DNA from: Selenomonadaceae bacterium
GTDB taxonomy: Bacteria > Bacillota > Negativicutes > Selenomonadales > Selenomonadaceae
Reading direction: 5' to 3'
NCBI GenBank assembly: GCA_017427545.1
Contig: JAFRSO010000015.1
Coordinates: 21,644-85,643, forward strand
DNA: 64,000 nt
The notes under the pieces were generated by a model. It was not told where the DNA came from and ran no database searches. It saw only the letters and a program-made list of their open reading frames with translations. Numbering within the stretch: position 1 is the first letter of the stretch; every line of letters starts with the position of its first letter. Below are positions 34,305 through 41,490 of the stretch, in pieces. Made by a program: the position numbers and the translations under genes.

Positions 34305-35051
34305 ATGAAAAAAATTTCTGTCGTCGGAATAGGTCCGGGCGGTTTGGACGAGATGACGCCCAAAGCTCGCAAGGCGATTGAGGAGGCTCAAGTCGTCGCG
34401 GGCTACAACACTTACATAAAGTTCATTGAAAAAATTCTCGGCGGTAAAAAAATTATCGGGCGGGCGATGATGCAAGAAGTCGAACGTTCACAACTGGCGA
34501 TTGAAGAGGCTTTGACAGGTCATAACGTGGCGGTCGTATCGGGTGGCGACGCGGGCGTTTACGGTATGGCGGGGCTTGTCCTGGAAATGATTTTGGACTT
34601 GCCCGAAAAGGATCGTCCGCAACTTGAAATTATCGCGGGCGTGTCGGCAGTCAATGCGGCGGCAGCGATTTTGGGCGCACCGCTCATGAATGATTTTGCA
34701 ATTATAAGTTTAAGTGATTTAATGACGCCGTGGGAAGTTATTCAAAAACGAGTACTCGCGGCGGCTCAAGGTGATTTCGTCATTGCACTCTACAATCCCA
34801 AAAGTAAACGGCGCGTCATTCAACTCGCCGAAGTTCAAAAAATTTTGTTACGGTTCCGCGAAAAAAATACGCCCGTCGGAATTGTGACTAACGCGGGACG
34901 TGACGGCGAATCTAAAATTATTTCGACGCTGGAAAATTTCACTCGTGAAGAAGTCAACATGTTTTCTCTCGTGATTATCGGCAACTCTCAAACTTTCGTG
35001 AAGGCGGGCTATATGCTCACACCTCGCGGCTATGATTTAGTTGGGAGTTAG
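34305..35051 (+). CDS. cobJ: Precorrin-3B C17-methyltransferase (CobJ/CbiH)
   Basis: SAM-dependent enzyme that methylates C17 and contracts the corrin ring. The 248 residues have the tetrapyrrole-methylase pattern: VVGIGPGGLDEMTPKARKAI at the start, VVSGGDAGVYGMAGLVLE near residue 78, GAPLMNDFAIISLSDLMTPWEVI near 123 and IALYNPKSKRR near 158. It starts with no gap after the NlpC/P60 gene. Other corrin-ring genes are absent here. The last residues and stop lie at the start of a repeat array. Confidence 0.93.
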   Translation: MKKISVVGIGPGGLDEMTPKARKAIEEAQVVAGYNTYIKFIEKILGGKKIIGRAMMQEVERSQLAIEEALTGHNVAVVSGGDAGVYGMAGLVLEMILDLPEKDRPQLEIIAGVSAVNAAAAILGAPLMNDFAIISLSDLMTPWEVIQKRVLAAAQGDFVIALYNPKSKRRVIQLAEVQKILLRFREKNTPVGIVTNAGRDGESKIISTLENFTREEVNMFSLVIIGNSQTFVKAGYMLTPRGYDLVGS

Positions 35052-35121
35052 AAGTTAGGAGTTAGGAGTTAGGAGTTAAAATCTAATCCCTGTTCCCTAA
35101 TCCCTAATCCCTAATCCCTAT
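35044..35121. repeat. Seven-base repeat array at the end of cobJ
   Basis: GAAGTTA/TAGGAGT units followed by TCCCTGT and four TCCCTAA units; the cobJ stop TAG is in the first unit. Confidence 0.88.
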
Positions 35122-35122
35122 T

Positions 35123-35146
35123 ATGCGCTTAACGGCGCATTTTTTT
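35123..35146 (+). terminator. Intrinsic terminator after cobJ
   Basis: ATGCGC, loop TTAACG, GCGCAT, then seven T. Confidence 0.8.
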
Positions 35147-35154
35147 GCCGAACG

Positions 35155-35183
35155 TTTACAAACTTCAAGCTCTTTCCTATAAT
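35155..35183 (+). promoter_or_regulatory. Sigma-A-type promoter
   Basis: TTTACA, 17-nt spacer, TATAAT; 34 bp before the coiled-coil gene start. Confidence 0.75.
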
Positions 35184-35217
35184 GCGGCTGACAAAAAATT
35201 TACGGGTGGTGATTCAT

Positions 35218-35547
35218 ATGGTTGAAGAGCAAGAGATTAAAAGCGTTACCATATCAATTAATGATCTGATTTACGGGCAAGTTAAAGAACTCGGCAAACG
35301 TATGGACAGACTCGAAGTTCACTTGGATAAAATAGAAACTCGCATGGATAAACAGGATGAGAAAATTGAAAAGCTTGACGCAAAAATCGACAGGACTCGC
35401 AACGAACTCAACGGGCGCATTGATAAGCTCTCCGACAAAATCGACGCCATGCACAATGAGATAAAATCTTCGACGGGGCATATTTCAATCGCTAATATTT
35501 CGACGGTGGGAATTGCTCTGGCCGTCATTTATTCCGTACTTAAATGA
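35218..35547 (+). CDS. Coiled-coil protein with C-terminal membrane anchor
   Basis: A 109-residue protein. Residues 20-80 are a heptad-patterned coiled coil (MDRLEVHLDKIETRMDKQDE and onward), and the last 18 residues (ISTVGIALAVIYSVLK) look like a tail anchor. ATG 35218 follows GGTGGTGA; an upstream in-frame ATG at 35182 lies in the -10 region of the promoter and is rejected. Similar small tail-anchored coiled coils are common in Firmicutes with no known function. Confidence 0.7.
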   Translation: MVEEQEIKSVTISINDLIYGQVKELGKRMDRLEVHLDKIETRMDKQDEKIEKLDAKIDRTRNELNGRIDKLSDKIDAMHNEIKSSTGHISIANISTVGIALAVIYSVLK

Positions 35548-35581
35548 AGTTTTTCGTAATTTGCAAACGGGAGGAATTTTC

Positions 35582-36820
35582 ATGCAATCAATCGTTAAAG
35601 ATATGTCGTTGGCACCTTCGGGTCATGACAAAATTGAATGGGTAAAAAATTTTATGCCGGTGATGAGCGCAATCGACAGGGAGTTTTCGCAGTCAAAACC
35701 GTTCGCGGGTAAAAAAATTTCGATAACATTGCACCTTGAGGCGAAGACTGCATATATGGCGGAAGTCTTCATGCACGCGGGCGCGGACGTTGTGATAACC
35801 GGCTCGAATCCGCTTTCCACTCAAGACGACGTGGCGGCTGCTCTTGCTGAAGACGGCGTTACGGTTTTTGCGACGCACGGTTGCTCGGCTGAAGAATACA
35901 ACGATTATCTCAACAAGGCGGCTGATTTTGCGCCCGAAATTTACATTGACGACGGCGGCGACTTCACAGAACTTTTGCACACCACTCGACGCGACGCCCT
36001 CAAAAATATTATCGGCGGTTCGGAGGAGACTACAACCGGTGTTTTAAGACTTCGTGCCCTGGAACGTCAAGGCAAGCTTGCATATCCGATGATTGCCGCC
36101 AACGATGCTTACTGCAAATTCCTGTTCGATAATCGCTACGGCACGGGGCAATCGACTTGGGATGGCATTATGCGCACGACTAATTTGGTTGTGGCGGGAA
36201 AGACTGTTGTTATCGCCGGCTATGGTTGGTGCGGCAAGGGCGGTGCAATGCGTGCTCGCGGACTTGGGGCAAATGTCATTGTCACGGAAGTTGATCCGAT
36301 TAAAGCTATCGAGGCAGTTTTTGACGGCTTCAGAGTTATGCCGATGATTGAGGCCGCTCCACTCGGCGATATTTTCTTGACACTCACGGGCGACAAGGAC
36401 GTTATCACCGGCGAACATTATCCGCTGATGAAAAACGGCGCGATGCTTGCCAATGCCGGCCACTTCGACGTTGAAGTTAATATTCCCGAACTTGCCGCGC
36501 AGTCAGTCAGCAGAAAAGTTGTCCGCAAAAATGTTGAGGAATTTTTACAGCGCGACGGCAGAAAAATTTATCTGCTGGCGGAAGGTCGACTGGTTAATCT
36601 TGCGTCAGGCGACGGTCACCCCGCTGAAATTATGGACTTAAGCTTCGCAGTTCAATTTTTCAGCGCGGCTCATATCCTCCACAACTACAGCAAGCTTGAC
36701 AAAAAAGTTTACCTCATGCCCGAAGAAATTAACACGAAGATTGCGGAGATTAAGCTGGACTCAATCGGCGTGAAAATCGACACGCTAACCGACGCTCAAC
36801 GCGAATATCTTGGCTTATGA
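35582..36820 (+). CDS. ahcY: Adenosylhomocysteinase
   Basis: Splits S-adenosylhomocysteine to adenosine and homocysteine, removing the product inhibitor of methyltransferases. The 412 residues include the substrate segment HLEAKTAYMAEVF, the Asp-rich DDGGDFTELLH block, the NAD-binding GYGWCGKGGAMRARGLGA near residue 210 and the C-terminal ILHNYSKLDKKVYLMPEE. ATG 35582 is 9 nt after GGAGG. Together with mtaD at 39.3 kb it gives two routes for SAH disposal. Overlaps the toxin gene by 4 nt. Confidence 0.95.
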   Translation: MQSIVKDMSLAPSGHDKIEWVKNFMPVMSAIDREFSQSKPFAGKKISITLHLEAKTAYMAEVFMHAGADVVITGSNPLSTQDDVAAALAEDGVTVFATHGCSAEEYNDYLNKAADFAPEIYIDDGGDFTELLHTTRRDALKNIIGGSEETTTGVLRLRALERQGKLAYPMIAANDAYCKFLFDNRYGTGQSTWDGIMRTTNLVVAGKTVVIAGYGWCGKGGAMRARGLGANVIVTEVDPIKAIEAVFDGFRVMPMIEAAPLGDIFLTLTGDKDVITGEHYPLMKNGAMLANAGHFDVEVNIPELAAQSVSRKVVRKNVEEFLQRDGRKIYLLAEGRLVNLASGDGHPAEIMDLSFAVQFFSAAHILHNYSKLDKKVYLMPEEINTKIAEIKLDSIGVKIDTLTDAQREYLGL

Positions 36821-37158
36821 AAACATCAATCGACGGTCGGCTATTTGAGTGGGACGACGCCAAAAACAAAATCAACAAGATTAAACACGGTATCAATTTC
36901 AAGACGGCGGCGCGAGTTTTTAGCGACCCGTATCTCTTTATTGAAGAGGATTCCAGCCATTCTATTGATGAGGATCGTTGGAAAGCTATTGGCATGGTTG
37001 ACGATATTTTGCTGGTCATCTACACTGAACGAGGTGAAAGTACTCGTTTAATTTCGGCACGAAAAGCCGGAGACGAAGATAGGAGGAAATATTATGGCGA
37101 CCGTATTTTATTTTTTACCGAATCCCCCGCCGCCTTTGACGGAGGAGGAGAAGGCTGA
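36817..37158 (+). CDS. brnT: BrnT-family toxin (RNase-like)
   Basis: A 113-residue protein with the BrnT signature: FEWDDAKNKINKIKHGINFKTAARVFSDP at residues 9-37, a central DERW-like block (EDRWKAIGM), and STRLISARKAGDEDRRKYY near 83. BrnT toxins are RelE-fold ribonucleases neutralised by BrnA. The ATG overlaps the ahcY stop (ATGA), and the BrnA-like gene starts 65 nt before the toxin ends, as expected of a toxin-first operon. Confidence 0.88.
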   Translation: MKTSIDGRLFEWDDAKNKINKIKHGINFKTAARVFSDPYLFIEEDSSHSIDEDRWKAIGMVDDILLVIYTERGESTRLISARKAGDEDRRKYYGDRILFFTESPAAFDGGGEG

Positions 37159-37342
37159 ACTTGCCGCTTTGAAAGACCGCCCGATTGTTTACGACGAAGA
37201 ATGCCCGCCCACGACTAAGGAAGAAGCTGACGAAGCTATTTACCTTATGCGCAAGTACAAGACGCGTCGTATCACAAAAGAAATTTTGATGGCGGAATTC
37301 CCCGAACGTTTTCAAAAGCATAAATCGGAGGCGGCAGGATAA
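37094..37342 (+). CDS. BrnA-like antitoxin
   Basis: An 82-residue acidic protein that begins inside the 3' end of the BrnT gene. The core AALKDRPIVYDEECPPTTKEE and the basic helix MRKYKTRRITKEILMAEFP are shared with the orphan at 27745-27993. BrnA antitoxins bind both toxin and operator DNA; the C-terminal RITKEILM stretch could be the ribbon-helix-helix or related DNA-binding part. Assignment rests mainly on its position after brnT. Confidence 0.7.
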   Translation: MATVFYFLPNPPPPLTEEEKAELAALKDRPIVYDEECPPTTKEEADEAIYLMRKYKTRRITKEILMAEFPERFQKHKSEAAG

Positions 37343-37351
37343 AAATTTTTC

Positions 37352-37378
37352 GCAGGTGTCTTCGGACGTCTGCTTTTT
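37352..37378 (+). terminator. Terminator of the ahcY-brnT operon
   Basis: GCAGGTGTC, UUCG tetraloop, GACGTCTGC (two G-U pairs), then TTTTT. Confidence 0.85.
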
Positions 37379-37384
37379 ATTTAC

Positions 37385-37462
37385 GGCAAAGAAAAACCTC
37401 CGACATTGCGCCGAAGGGATTTTGATTGTTTTGCGACCGTGACGCCGAATTATCGACGAGCC
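37385..37462 (-). repeat. Direct repeat with terminator, copy 1
   Basis: About 75 bp nearly identical to 38267-38344. On the minus strand it contains a hairpin CCTTCGGCGC...GTCGGAGG followed by TTTTTC, thus a terminator for the leader-peptide gene at 37496. The shared stretch continues through GACGCCGAATTATCGACGAG. Confidence 0.8.
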
Positions 37463-37495
37463 GCGATTATTTCCGTGTTGAACGTTGCAAGATTA

Positions 37496-37837
37496 TTAAG
37501 AGAGATCCGGCATCGGTTTGCCCAAATTTTTGGCAACGATTTTGAATGCTAATTCGCGGCTGATTTCTTGACCGTCTCTATAGTATTTGTTAGTTTTTGG
37601 CCCCCAATATTGGTCGACACGTATGCCGAACCCTTTAAAAATCTGAGAAACTTCAATTGCAGCTTCGCTGAATTTGGAAAACTCTATGAGATCTTCTGCG
37701 CTTCTTCCGGCGATTCGTAAGCCAAGTTTTTTCAGGACGCGAGTATCGGCTGCCGTTTCGTCAATTGTGCCGCCGCTTACCTCGTCGAGTTCGTCGTCTG
37801 TGAGCATTTCGTCCGCGATTTTCTTTTCTTCAGCCAT
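37496..37837 (-). CDS. Double-glycine-leader peptide 1
   Basis: A 113-residue precursor-like protein. The leader MAEEKKIADEMLTDDELDEV ends in SGG, the pattern recognised by peptidase-containing ABC exporters or used as leader in Nif11/bacteriocin-type RiPPs. The core of about 88 residues has no cysteine, and shares with peptide 3 the segment DQYWGPKTNKYYRDGQEISR. ATG 37837 is placed after GGAGGTTGAT. Last of four tandem relatives. Secreted effector or bacteriocin-like role is inferred. Confidence 0.75.
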   Translation of the reverse strand: MAEEKKIADEMLTDDELDEVSGGTIDETAADTRVLKKLGLRIAGRSAEDLIEFSKFSEAAIEVSQIFKGFGIRVDQYWGPKTNKYYRDGQEISRELAFKIVAKNLGKPMPDLS

Positions 37838-37879
37838 AATATCAACCTCCAATCAAATAAATGTATTTTTTTCTGATTA

Positions 37880-38227
37880 TTATCCCTGCAAGTGTTTGTT
37901 TGTCAGGTATTCAAGAACTTTTTCCTTAACTGCACCGTGGGAAATGTATTTTTTCCGGTCATTGTCCCTGTAAGTGTTCGTTTTGCCGGCGTCGTCACTG
38001 AAATTCAGGATAAATCCGGTGCTTATGTCGGCGGTTACGTTGATGTTGTCTTTCAACCACTTTTCAAGCCCCGAACGGCTCAATTTTTTTGCATCGCTGT
38101 TCCTTAAAATCTCGTAACTGAAGATTAAGTCGCGAAGTTCTTTGTATTCGCCGTAGGTGCCACCCGCCACGCCGTTGAGTTGCTCATCGGTGAGCTTTTC
38201 GTCTGCGAATTTCTTTTCTTCCGCCAT
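37880..38227 (-). CDS. Double-glycine-leader peptide 2
   Basis: A 115-residue protein with leader MAEEKKFADEKLTDEQLNGV ending in AGG and nearly the same translation-start region as peptide 1. The core starts TYGEYKELRDL and differs from peptides 1 and 3; it contains no cysteine and is rich in Asp, Asn and Lys. It lies 42 bp upstream of peptide 1 with no terminator between, so the two probably share a transcript. Confidence 0.75.
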   Translation of the reverse strand: MAEEKKFADEKLTDEQLNGVAGGTYGEYKELRDLIFSYEILRNSDAKKLSRSGLEKWLKDNINVTADISTGFILNFSDDAGKTNTYRDNDRKKYISHGAVKEKVLEYLTNKHLQG

Positions 38228-38266
38228 AATATCAACCTCCAAAGTGTTTTATGTAGCTTACATATT

Positions 38267-38344
38267 CCGAAAAAACCCTCCGACATACGCCGAAGGGCTT
38301 TTGATTGCGTTGCGACCATGACGCCGAATTATCGACGAGCCGCT
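38267..38344 (-). repeat. Direct repeat with terminator, copy 2
   Basis: Duplicate of 37385-37462. The minus-strand hairpin CCCTTCGGCG...TCGGAGGG followed by TTTTTTC (38271-38298) should end the transcript of peptides 4 and 3. The duplication points to tandem copying of a peptide-plus-terminator unit. Confidence 0.8.
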
Positions 38345-38363
38345 TGAGTATCCGAAACTTCAA

Positions 38364-38732
38364 TTAAAAGTAATTTTGCATGTCCAATTTCGTAAAATCT
38401 TTATTGAAAGCTTTTGCGGCGATTTTCATAGCCTTGTTGCGAGAAATCTCGTTGTTGTTTTTGTCGAAATATTTGTTTTGGCCGCCCCAACTGGACACCA
38501 TAGTTACGCCTGCTTTTTTCCACGCGTCGGAAACCTCGTCGCTAATGCTGCCGTACTCGAAAAAGGTTCTTGTTGCGCCGTAGCGATCGCAACCGGTTCC
38601 GATATCGTTCAAAAAGCGACTGTCGCCGGCAACTTCACTGTAAGTGCCGCCCGCAACTTGATCGAGTTCGCTATCACTCATTGCTTCGAGTTTCGCATTG
38701 ATTTTCTTGATATTTTCCTCACGTGTTGCCAT
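38364..38732 (-). CDS. Double-glycine-leader peptide 3
   Basis: A 122-residue protein. Leader MATREENIKKINAKLEAMSD..., ending QVAGG, matches peptide 4; the core matches peptide 1 (KYFDKNNNEISRNKAMKIAAK against KYYRDGQEISRELAFKIVAK), so leaders and cores have been shuffled between members. It has one cysteine (GTGCDRYG). ATG 38732 follows GGAGGCAAGCACT. Confidence 0.75.
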   Translation of the reverse strand: MATREENIKKINAKLEAMSDSELDQVAGGTYSEVAGDSRFLNDIGTGCDRYGATRTFFEYGSISDEVSDAWKKAGVTMVSSWGGQNKYFDKNNNEISRNKAMKIAAKAFNKDFTKLDMQNYF

Positions 38733-38765
38733 AGTGCTTGCCTCCAAATTGTTTTCTGCCGGTTT

Positions 38766-39101
38766 TTAACGCTTGACATCAAATCCGGGCACGGGGTCGA
38801 CGTTCGGATTGGGATTCGGGTTGCCTATTGGCGCAGGAGCGGCTTTACTGTACTTCTGAACGTTAAATCCGGGAACGGGGTAAACGTTCGGATTGGGATT
38901 CGGGTTGCCTATTGTCAAGGGATCGACTTTAATCTCTTGCTTCAAACCAAATCCGGGAACAGGGTCGATGTTCGGATTGGTTTTCGGATCGCCCATTGTC
39001 GAAGGGTCAATGCCTGCGCCTGCCACTCTGTCGAGTTCCTCATCACTCATTGCGTCGAGTTCCGCGTTGATTTTCTTGAGGTTTTCTTCACGTGTTGCCA
39101 T
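38766..39101 (-). CDS. Double-glycine-leader peptide 4 with Pro/Asn repeats
   Basis: A 111-residue protein. Leader MATREENLKKINAELDAMSD ends in VAGAG rather than AGG. The core consists of three repeats of the form IGNPNPNPNV(D/Y)PVPGF separated by short variable spacers, with no Cys, Ser or Thr clusters and so little to support lanthionine chemistry. First gene of the tandem set; the start follows GGAGGTAAAC. A structural or carbohydrate-like extended chain is possible; its function is unknown. Confidence 0.7.
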   Translation of the reverse strand: MATREENLKKINAELDAMSDEELDRVAGAGIDPSTMGDPKTNPNIDPVPGFGLKQEIKVDPLTIGNPNPNPNVYPVPGFNVQKYSKAAPAPIGNPNPNPNVDPVPGFDVKR

Positions 39102-39227
39102 AATGTTTACCTCCAAACCAAAATTTTCAAACGAATCAAGTATATATATATATTGTCAAGACCTTTTTAAAATATTTTCCGGAGACAAAATCCGTGACAA
39201 ATTAAATTTTGCAAGGGATTTTCTACT

Positions 39228-39256
39228 TTGACGCGCTGTGTTAAAATGTTTTTAAT
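39228..39256 (+). promoter_or_regulatory. Promoter of mtaD
   Basis: TTGACG, 17-nt spacer, TTTAAT, about 20 bp before the start. An alternating TA tract (39139-39154) lies further upstream. Confidence 0.55.
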
Positions 39257-39274
39257 CAAACTGGGAAATGAGGA

Positions 39275-40555
39275 ATGAATGTGGATAAAAATTTCGTAAT
39301 CAGCGGTGTGAAGATGTTTAAGCCCGACGGTACTGTTGAGGTGGCGAATATTCACGTCAGCGGCGATAGGATCGTTAAGGGAAATGGGAAATGGGAAACG
39401 GGAAAAGTTATTGACGGCAGAAATAAATTTGCGACGCCGGGATTGGTCAACGCTCACACGCACGCTTCAATGACTTTGCTTAGAAGTTATTCCGACGACA
39501 AGGCGTTGATGGATTGGCTCCAAAAAGATATTTGGCCGATTGAAGACAAAATGACGCGCAAAGATATTTATTGGGGAGCGGCATTGGCGGCAGTTGAAAT
39601 GATTCGCGGCGGGACGACTGCTTTTGCTGACATGTACGGCCCCGACATGAGCGAAGTTGCCAAAGTCGTCGACGAATCGGGCTTGCGTGGCAGTTTAAGT
39701 CAAGGGCTTATAAGTTTCGCCAACGGTGATAAAAAACTTGCCTCAAACGTCGAACTGTATAAAAATTTTCACGGCGCAGCGGACGGTCGAATTACCGTAA
39801 TGTTCGGGCCGCACGCGATTTACACTTGCCCGCCCGATTACCTTAAAAAGGTCGTGAATGAGGCGTCCAAACTCGGCGCGGAAATTCATATGCACATGAA
39901 CGAAACTCAAACCGAAATTAACGATTGCTTGAAAAATTACGGCAAGCGTCCGTTTGAAGTCGTCAACGAAACGGGGCTGTTTGATCTTGGAACTTTGGCG
40001 GCTCATTGCGTCCACTTAAGCGATAACGAAATTGAAATCATCAAGCAGAAAAAAATTCGCGTGGCTCACAATCCCGGCTCCAACATGAAACTTGCAAGCG
40101 GCATTTGTCCCGCGACGAAACTTTTGGCTCAAGGCGTGACGGTTGCAATCGGTACTGACGGCGCGTCAAGCAATAACAATCTCGACATGGTGGAAGAAAT
40201 CAGATTGGCGGCATTGTTGGCAAAAGTCGACACGCTCGATCCGAAAGTTATTCCGGCAGCTCAAGCAATTCAAATGGCAACGGAATTTGGCGCGAAGGCT
40301 CTCGGCTTGCAAAAAGTCGGACGGCTTGAGGAAGGTTGCAAGGCGGATATTGTGCTTTGGGATATGGGCGGCGTTGAGTGGCAGCCGAATTATAATCCCG
40401 CGTCACTTTTGGTATATTCGGCGAACTCTGCGGCGGCGGATACAGTCATCGTCGACGGGAAAATTTTAATGGAAAATCGCGAGCTGAAAACTTTGGACGA
40501 GGAAAAAATTTTTGCGGAGTTCACGGCCTGCGCAAATCGTCTCACGAAAAATTAA
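39275..40555 (+). CDS. mtaD: SAH/MTA/5'-deoxyadenosine deaminase
   Basis: Amidohydrolase that deaminates S-adenosylhomocysteine, methylthioadenosine or 5'-deoxyadenosine. The 426 residues show the metal site HTHAS near residue 60, EIHMHMNETQTE near 205, AAHCVHLSDNE near 245 and GTDGASSNNNLDM near 290. ATG 39275 is adjacent to AGGA, so GTG 39281 is an alternative start with better spacing. Residues 30-45 (VKGNGKWETGK) are encoded by a seven-base repeat array within a surface turn before the barrel. Confidence 0.92.
   Translation: MNVDKNFVISGVKMFKPDGTVEVANIHVSGDRIVKGNGKWETGKVIDGRNKFATPGLVNAHTHASMTLLRSYSDDKALMDWLQKDIWPIEDKMTRKDIYWGAALAAVEMIRGGTTAFADMYGPDMSEVAKVVDESGLRGSLSQGLISFANGDKKLASNVELYKNFHGAADGRITVMFGPHAIYTCPPDYLKKVVNEASKLGAEIHMHMNETQTEINDCLKNYGKRPFEVVNETGLFDLGTLAAHCVHLSDNEIEIIKQKKIRVAHNPGSNMKLASGICPATKLLAQGVTVAIGTDGASSNNNLDMVEEIRLAALLAKVDTLDPKVIPAAQAIQMATEFGAKALGLQKVGRLEEGCKADIVLWDMGGVEWQPNYNPASLLVYSANSAAADTVIVDGKILMENRELKTLDEEKIFAEFTACANRLTKN
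39379..39408. repeat. Seven-base repeat array inside mtaD
   Basis: GGGAAAT, GGGAAAT, GGGAAAC, GGGAAAA in succession, read through in frame. Same unit as at 3073-3104 in hypF. Confidence 0.85.
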
Positions 40556-40557
40556 GC

Positions 40558-40586
40558 TTGTATTTTAAAAATCAGTCGTTTATAAT
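40558..40586 (+). promoter_or_regulatory. Promoter of the rodZ-like gene
   Basis: TTGTAT, 17-nt spacer, TATAAT; AAAGGAG and the start follow within 25 bp. Confidence 0.7.
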
Positions 40587-40610
40587 GCGCCCTGAAAGGA
40601 GATGTTGTAA

Positions 40611-41435
40611 ATGGTAGGTTATACGCTTCGCCAGGAGCGCGAGCGACAGAATTTATCCATCAATGACATTGAGCAGGGCACGAGTATTCGAGCACTTTAC
40701 ATAGAGGCAATCGAGAACGGTGAATACGATAAACTGCCGGGCACGATTTACACCAAGGGCTTCATCAAAAATTACGCGAAGTTTTTAAACATGGACGCCG
40801 ACGCGCTTGCCAAGGAGTTCATGGCTGATATAGCTGAACTTTCAGCGGACACGGCAACTGCAAATGCTTCGGCGGAAAATGACGCGGCTCAACCTCCCGA
40901 AAATAAGCCGGAAGTTAAACCCGTTAAGCAAGATAAAAAACCTTTGGGCTATTCAATTCAAGACAAAAATCGAAGTTCATCGGGCTTGTTGATTGTGGCG
41001 GCAGTCGTCATAATCGCGGCAATCGCGGGCGGTTTATGGTCGTGGCTGACAAGTTCGGAAGGCGGCGAAGTTGCCAAAGTCGATCCTCCTCAACAACAAA
41101 CTCAACAGGCTCCGCAACCCGCTGCGCCCGAACCTGTTCCGCAAGAAAATCCTACACCGGTTGCAAACGCCAATCCCGCTCCACAAACTCCCGCCGATAA
41201 AGTTGCAGTGCAGGCGCGTTTCAATGATCGTTGCTGGGCACTTGTCACGGTCGACGGCAATGTTGTTCAAGAGGGCGTCATTGAGGGCGGGCAGACTCTT
41301 TCTTGGGAAGGCAAAGAAAATATTACTTTCCGCCTGGGCAATGCGGGCGCGGTTGAATTTTTCCAAGACGGCAAAAGTCTCGGCGTTCAAGGCGGCGTGG
41401 GCGATGTCGTCGACAAAACTTTTACTCGCAAATAA
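40611..41435 (+). CDS. rodZ: RodZ-like membrane protein with HTH domain
   Basis: A 274-residue bitopic protein. The cytoplasmic N-terminus is a helix-turn-helix (LRQERERQNLSINDIEQGTSI and GTIYTKGFIKNYAKFLNMD, residues 5-70) that in RodZ binds MreB. A membrane segment (LLIVAAVVIIAAIAGGLWSWL) lies near residue 125, then a Gln/Pro-rich linker and a DUF4115 beta domain (RCWALVTVDGNVVQEGVIEGG). The arrangement is that of RodZ/YmfM cell-shape proteins. Length and order are complete. Confidence 0.85.
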   Translation: MVGYTLRQERERQNLSINDIEQGTSIRALYIEAIENGEYDKLPGTIYTKGFIKNYAKFLNMDADALAKEFMADIAELSADTATANASAENDAAQPPENKPEVKPVKQDKKPLGYSIQDKNRSSSGLLIVAAVVIIAAIAGGLWSWLTSSEGGEVAKVDPPQQQTQQAPQPAAPEPVPQENPTPVANANPAPQTPADKVAVQARFNDRCWALVTVDGNVVQEGVIEGGQTLSWEGKENITFRLGNAGAVEFFQDGKSLGVQGGVGDVVDKTFTRK

Positions 41436-41490
41436 AAAATTCCTCGTCACTCACGAAGAGCGGCGGGGCTTTTTGTAGGGAGAAGAATTT

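Noticed and set aside
37496..39101. The four leader peptides as substrates of the radical-SAM enzyme at 47 kb.
   Set aside because: They are 6 kb or more away, mostly lack cysteine, and have unlike leaders; the 48-residue peptide next to the enzyme is a far better candidate.
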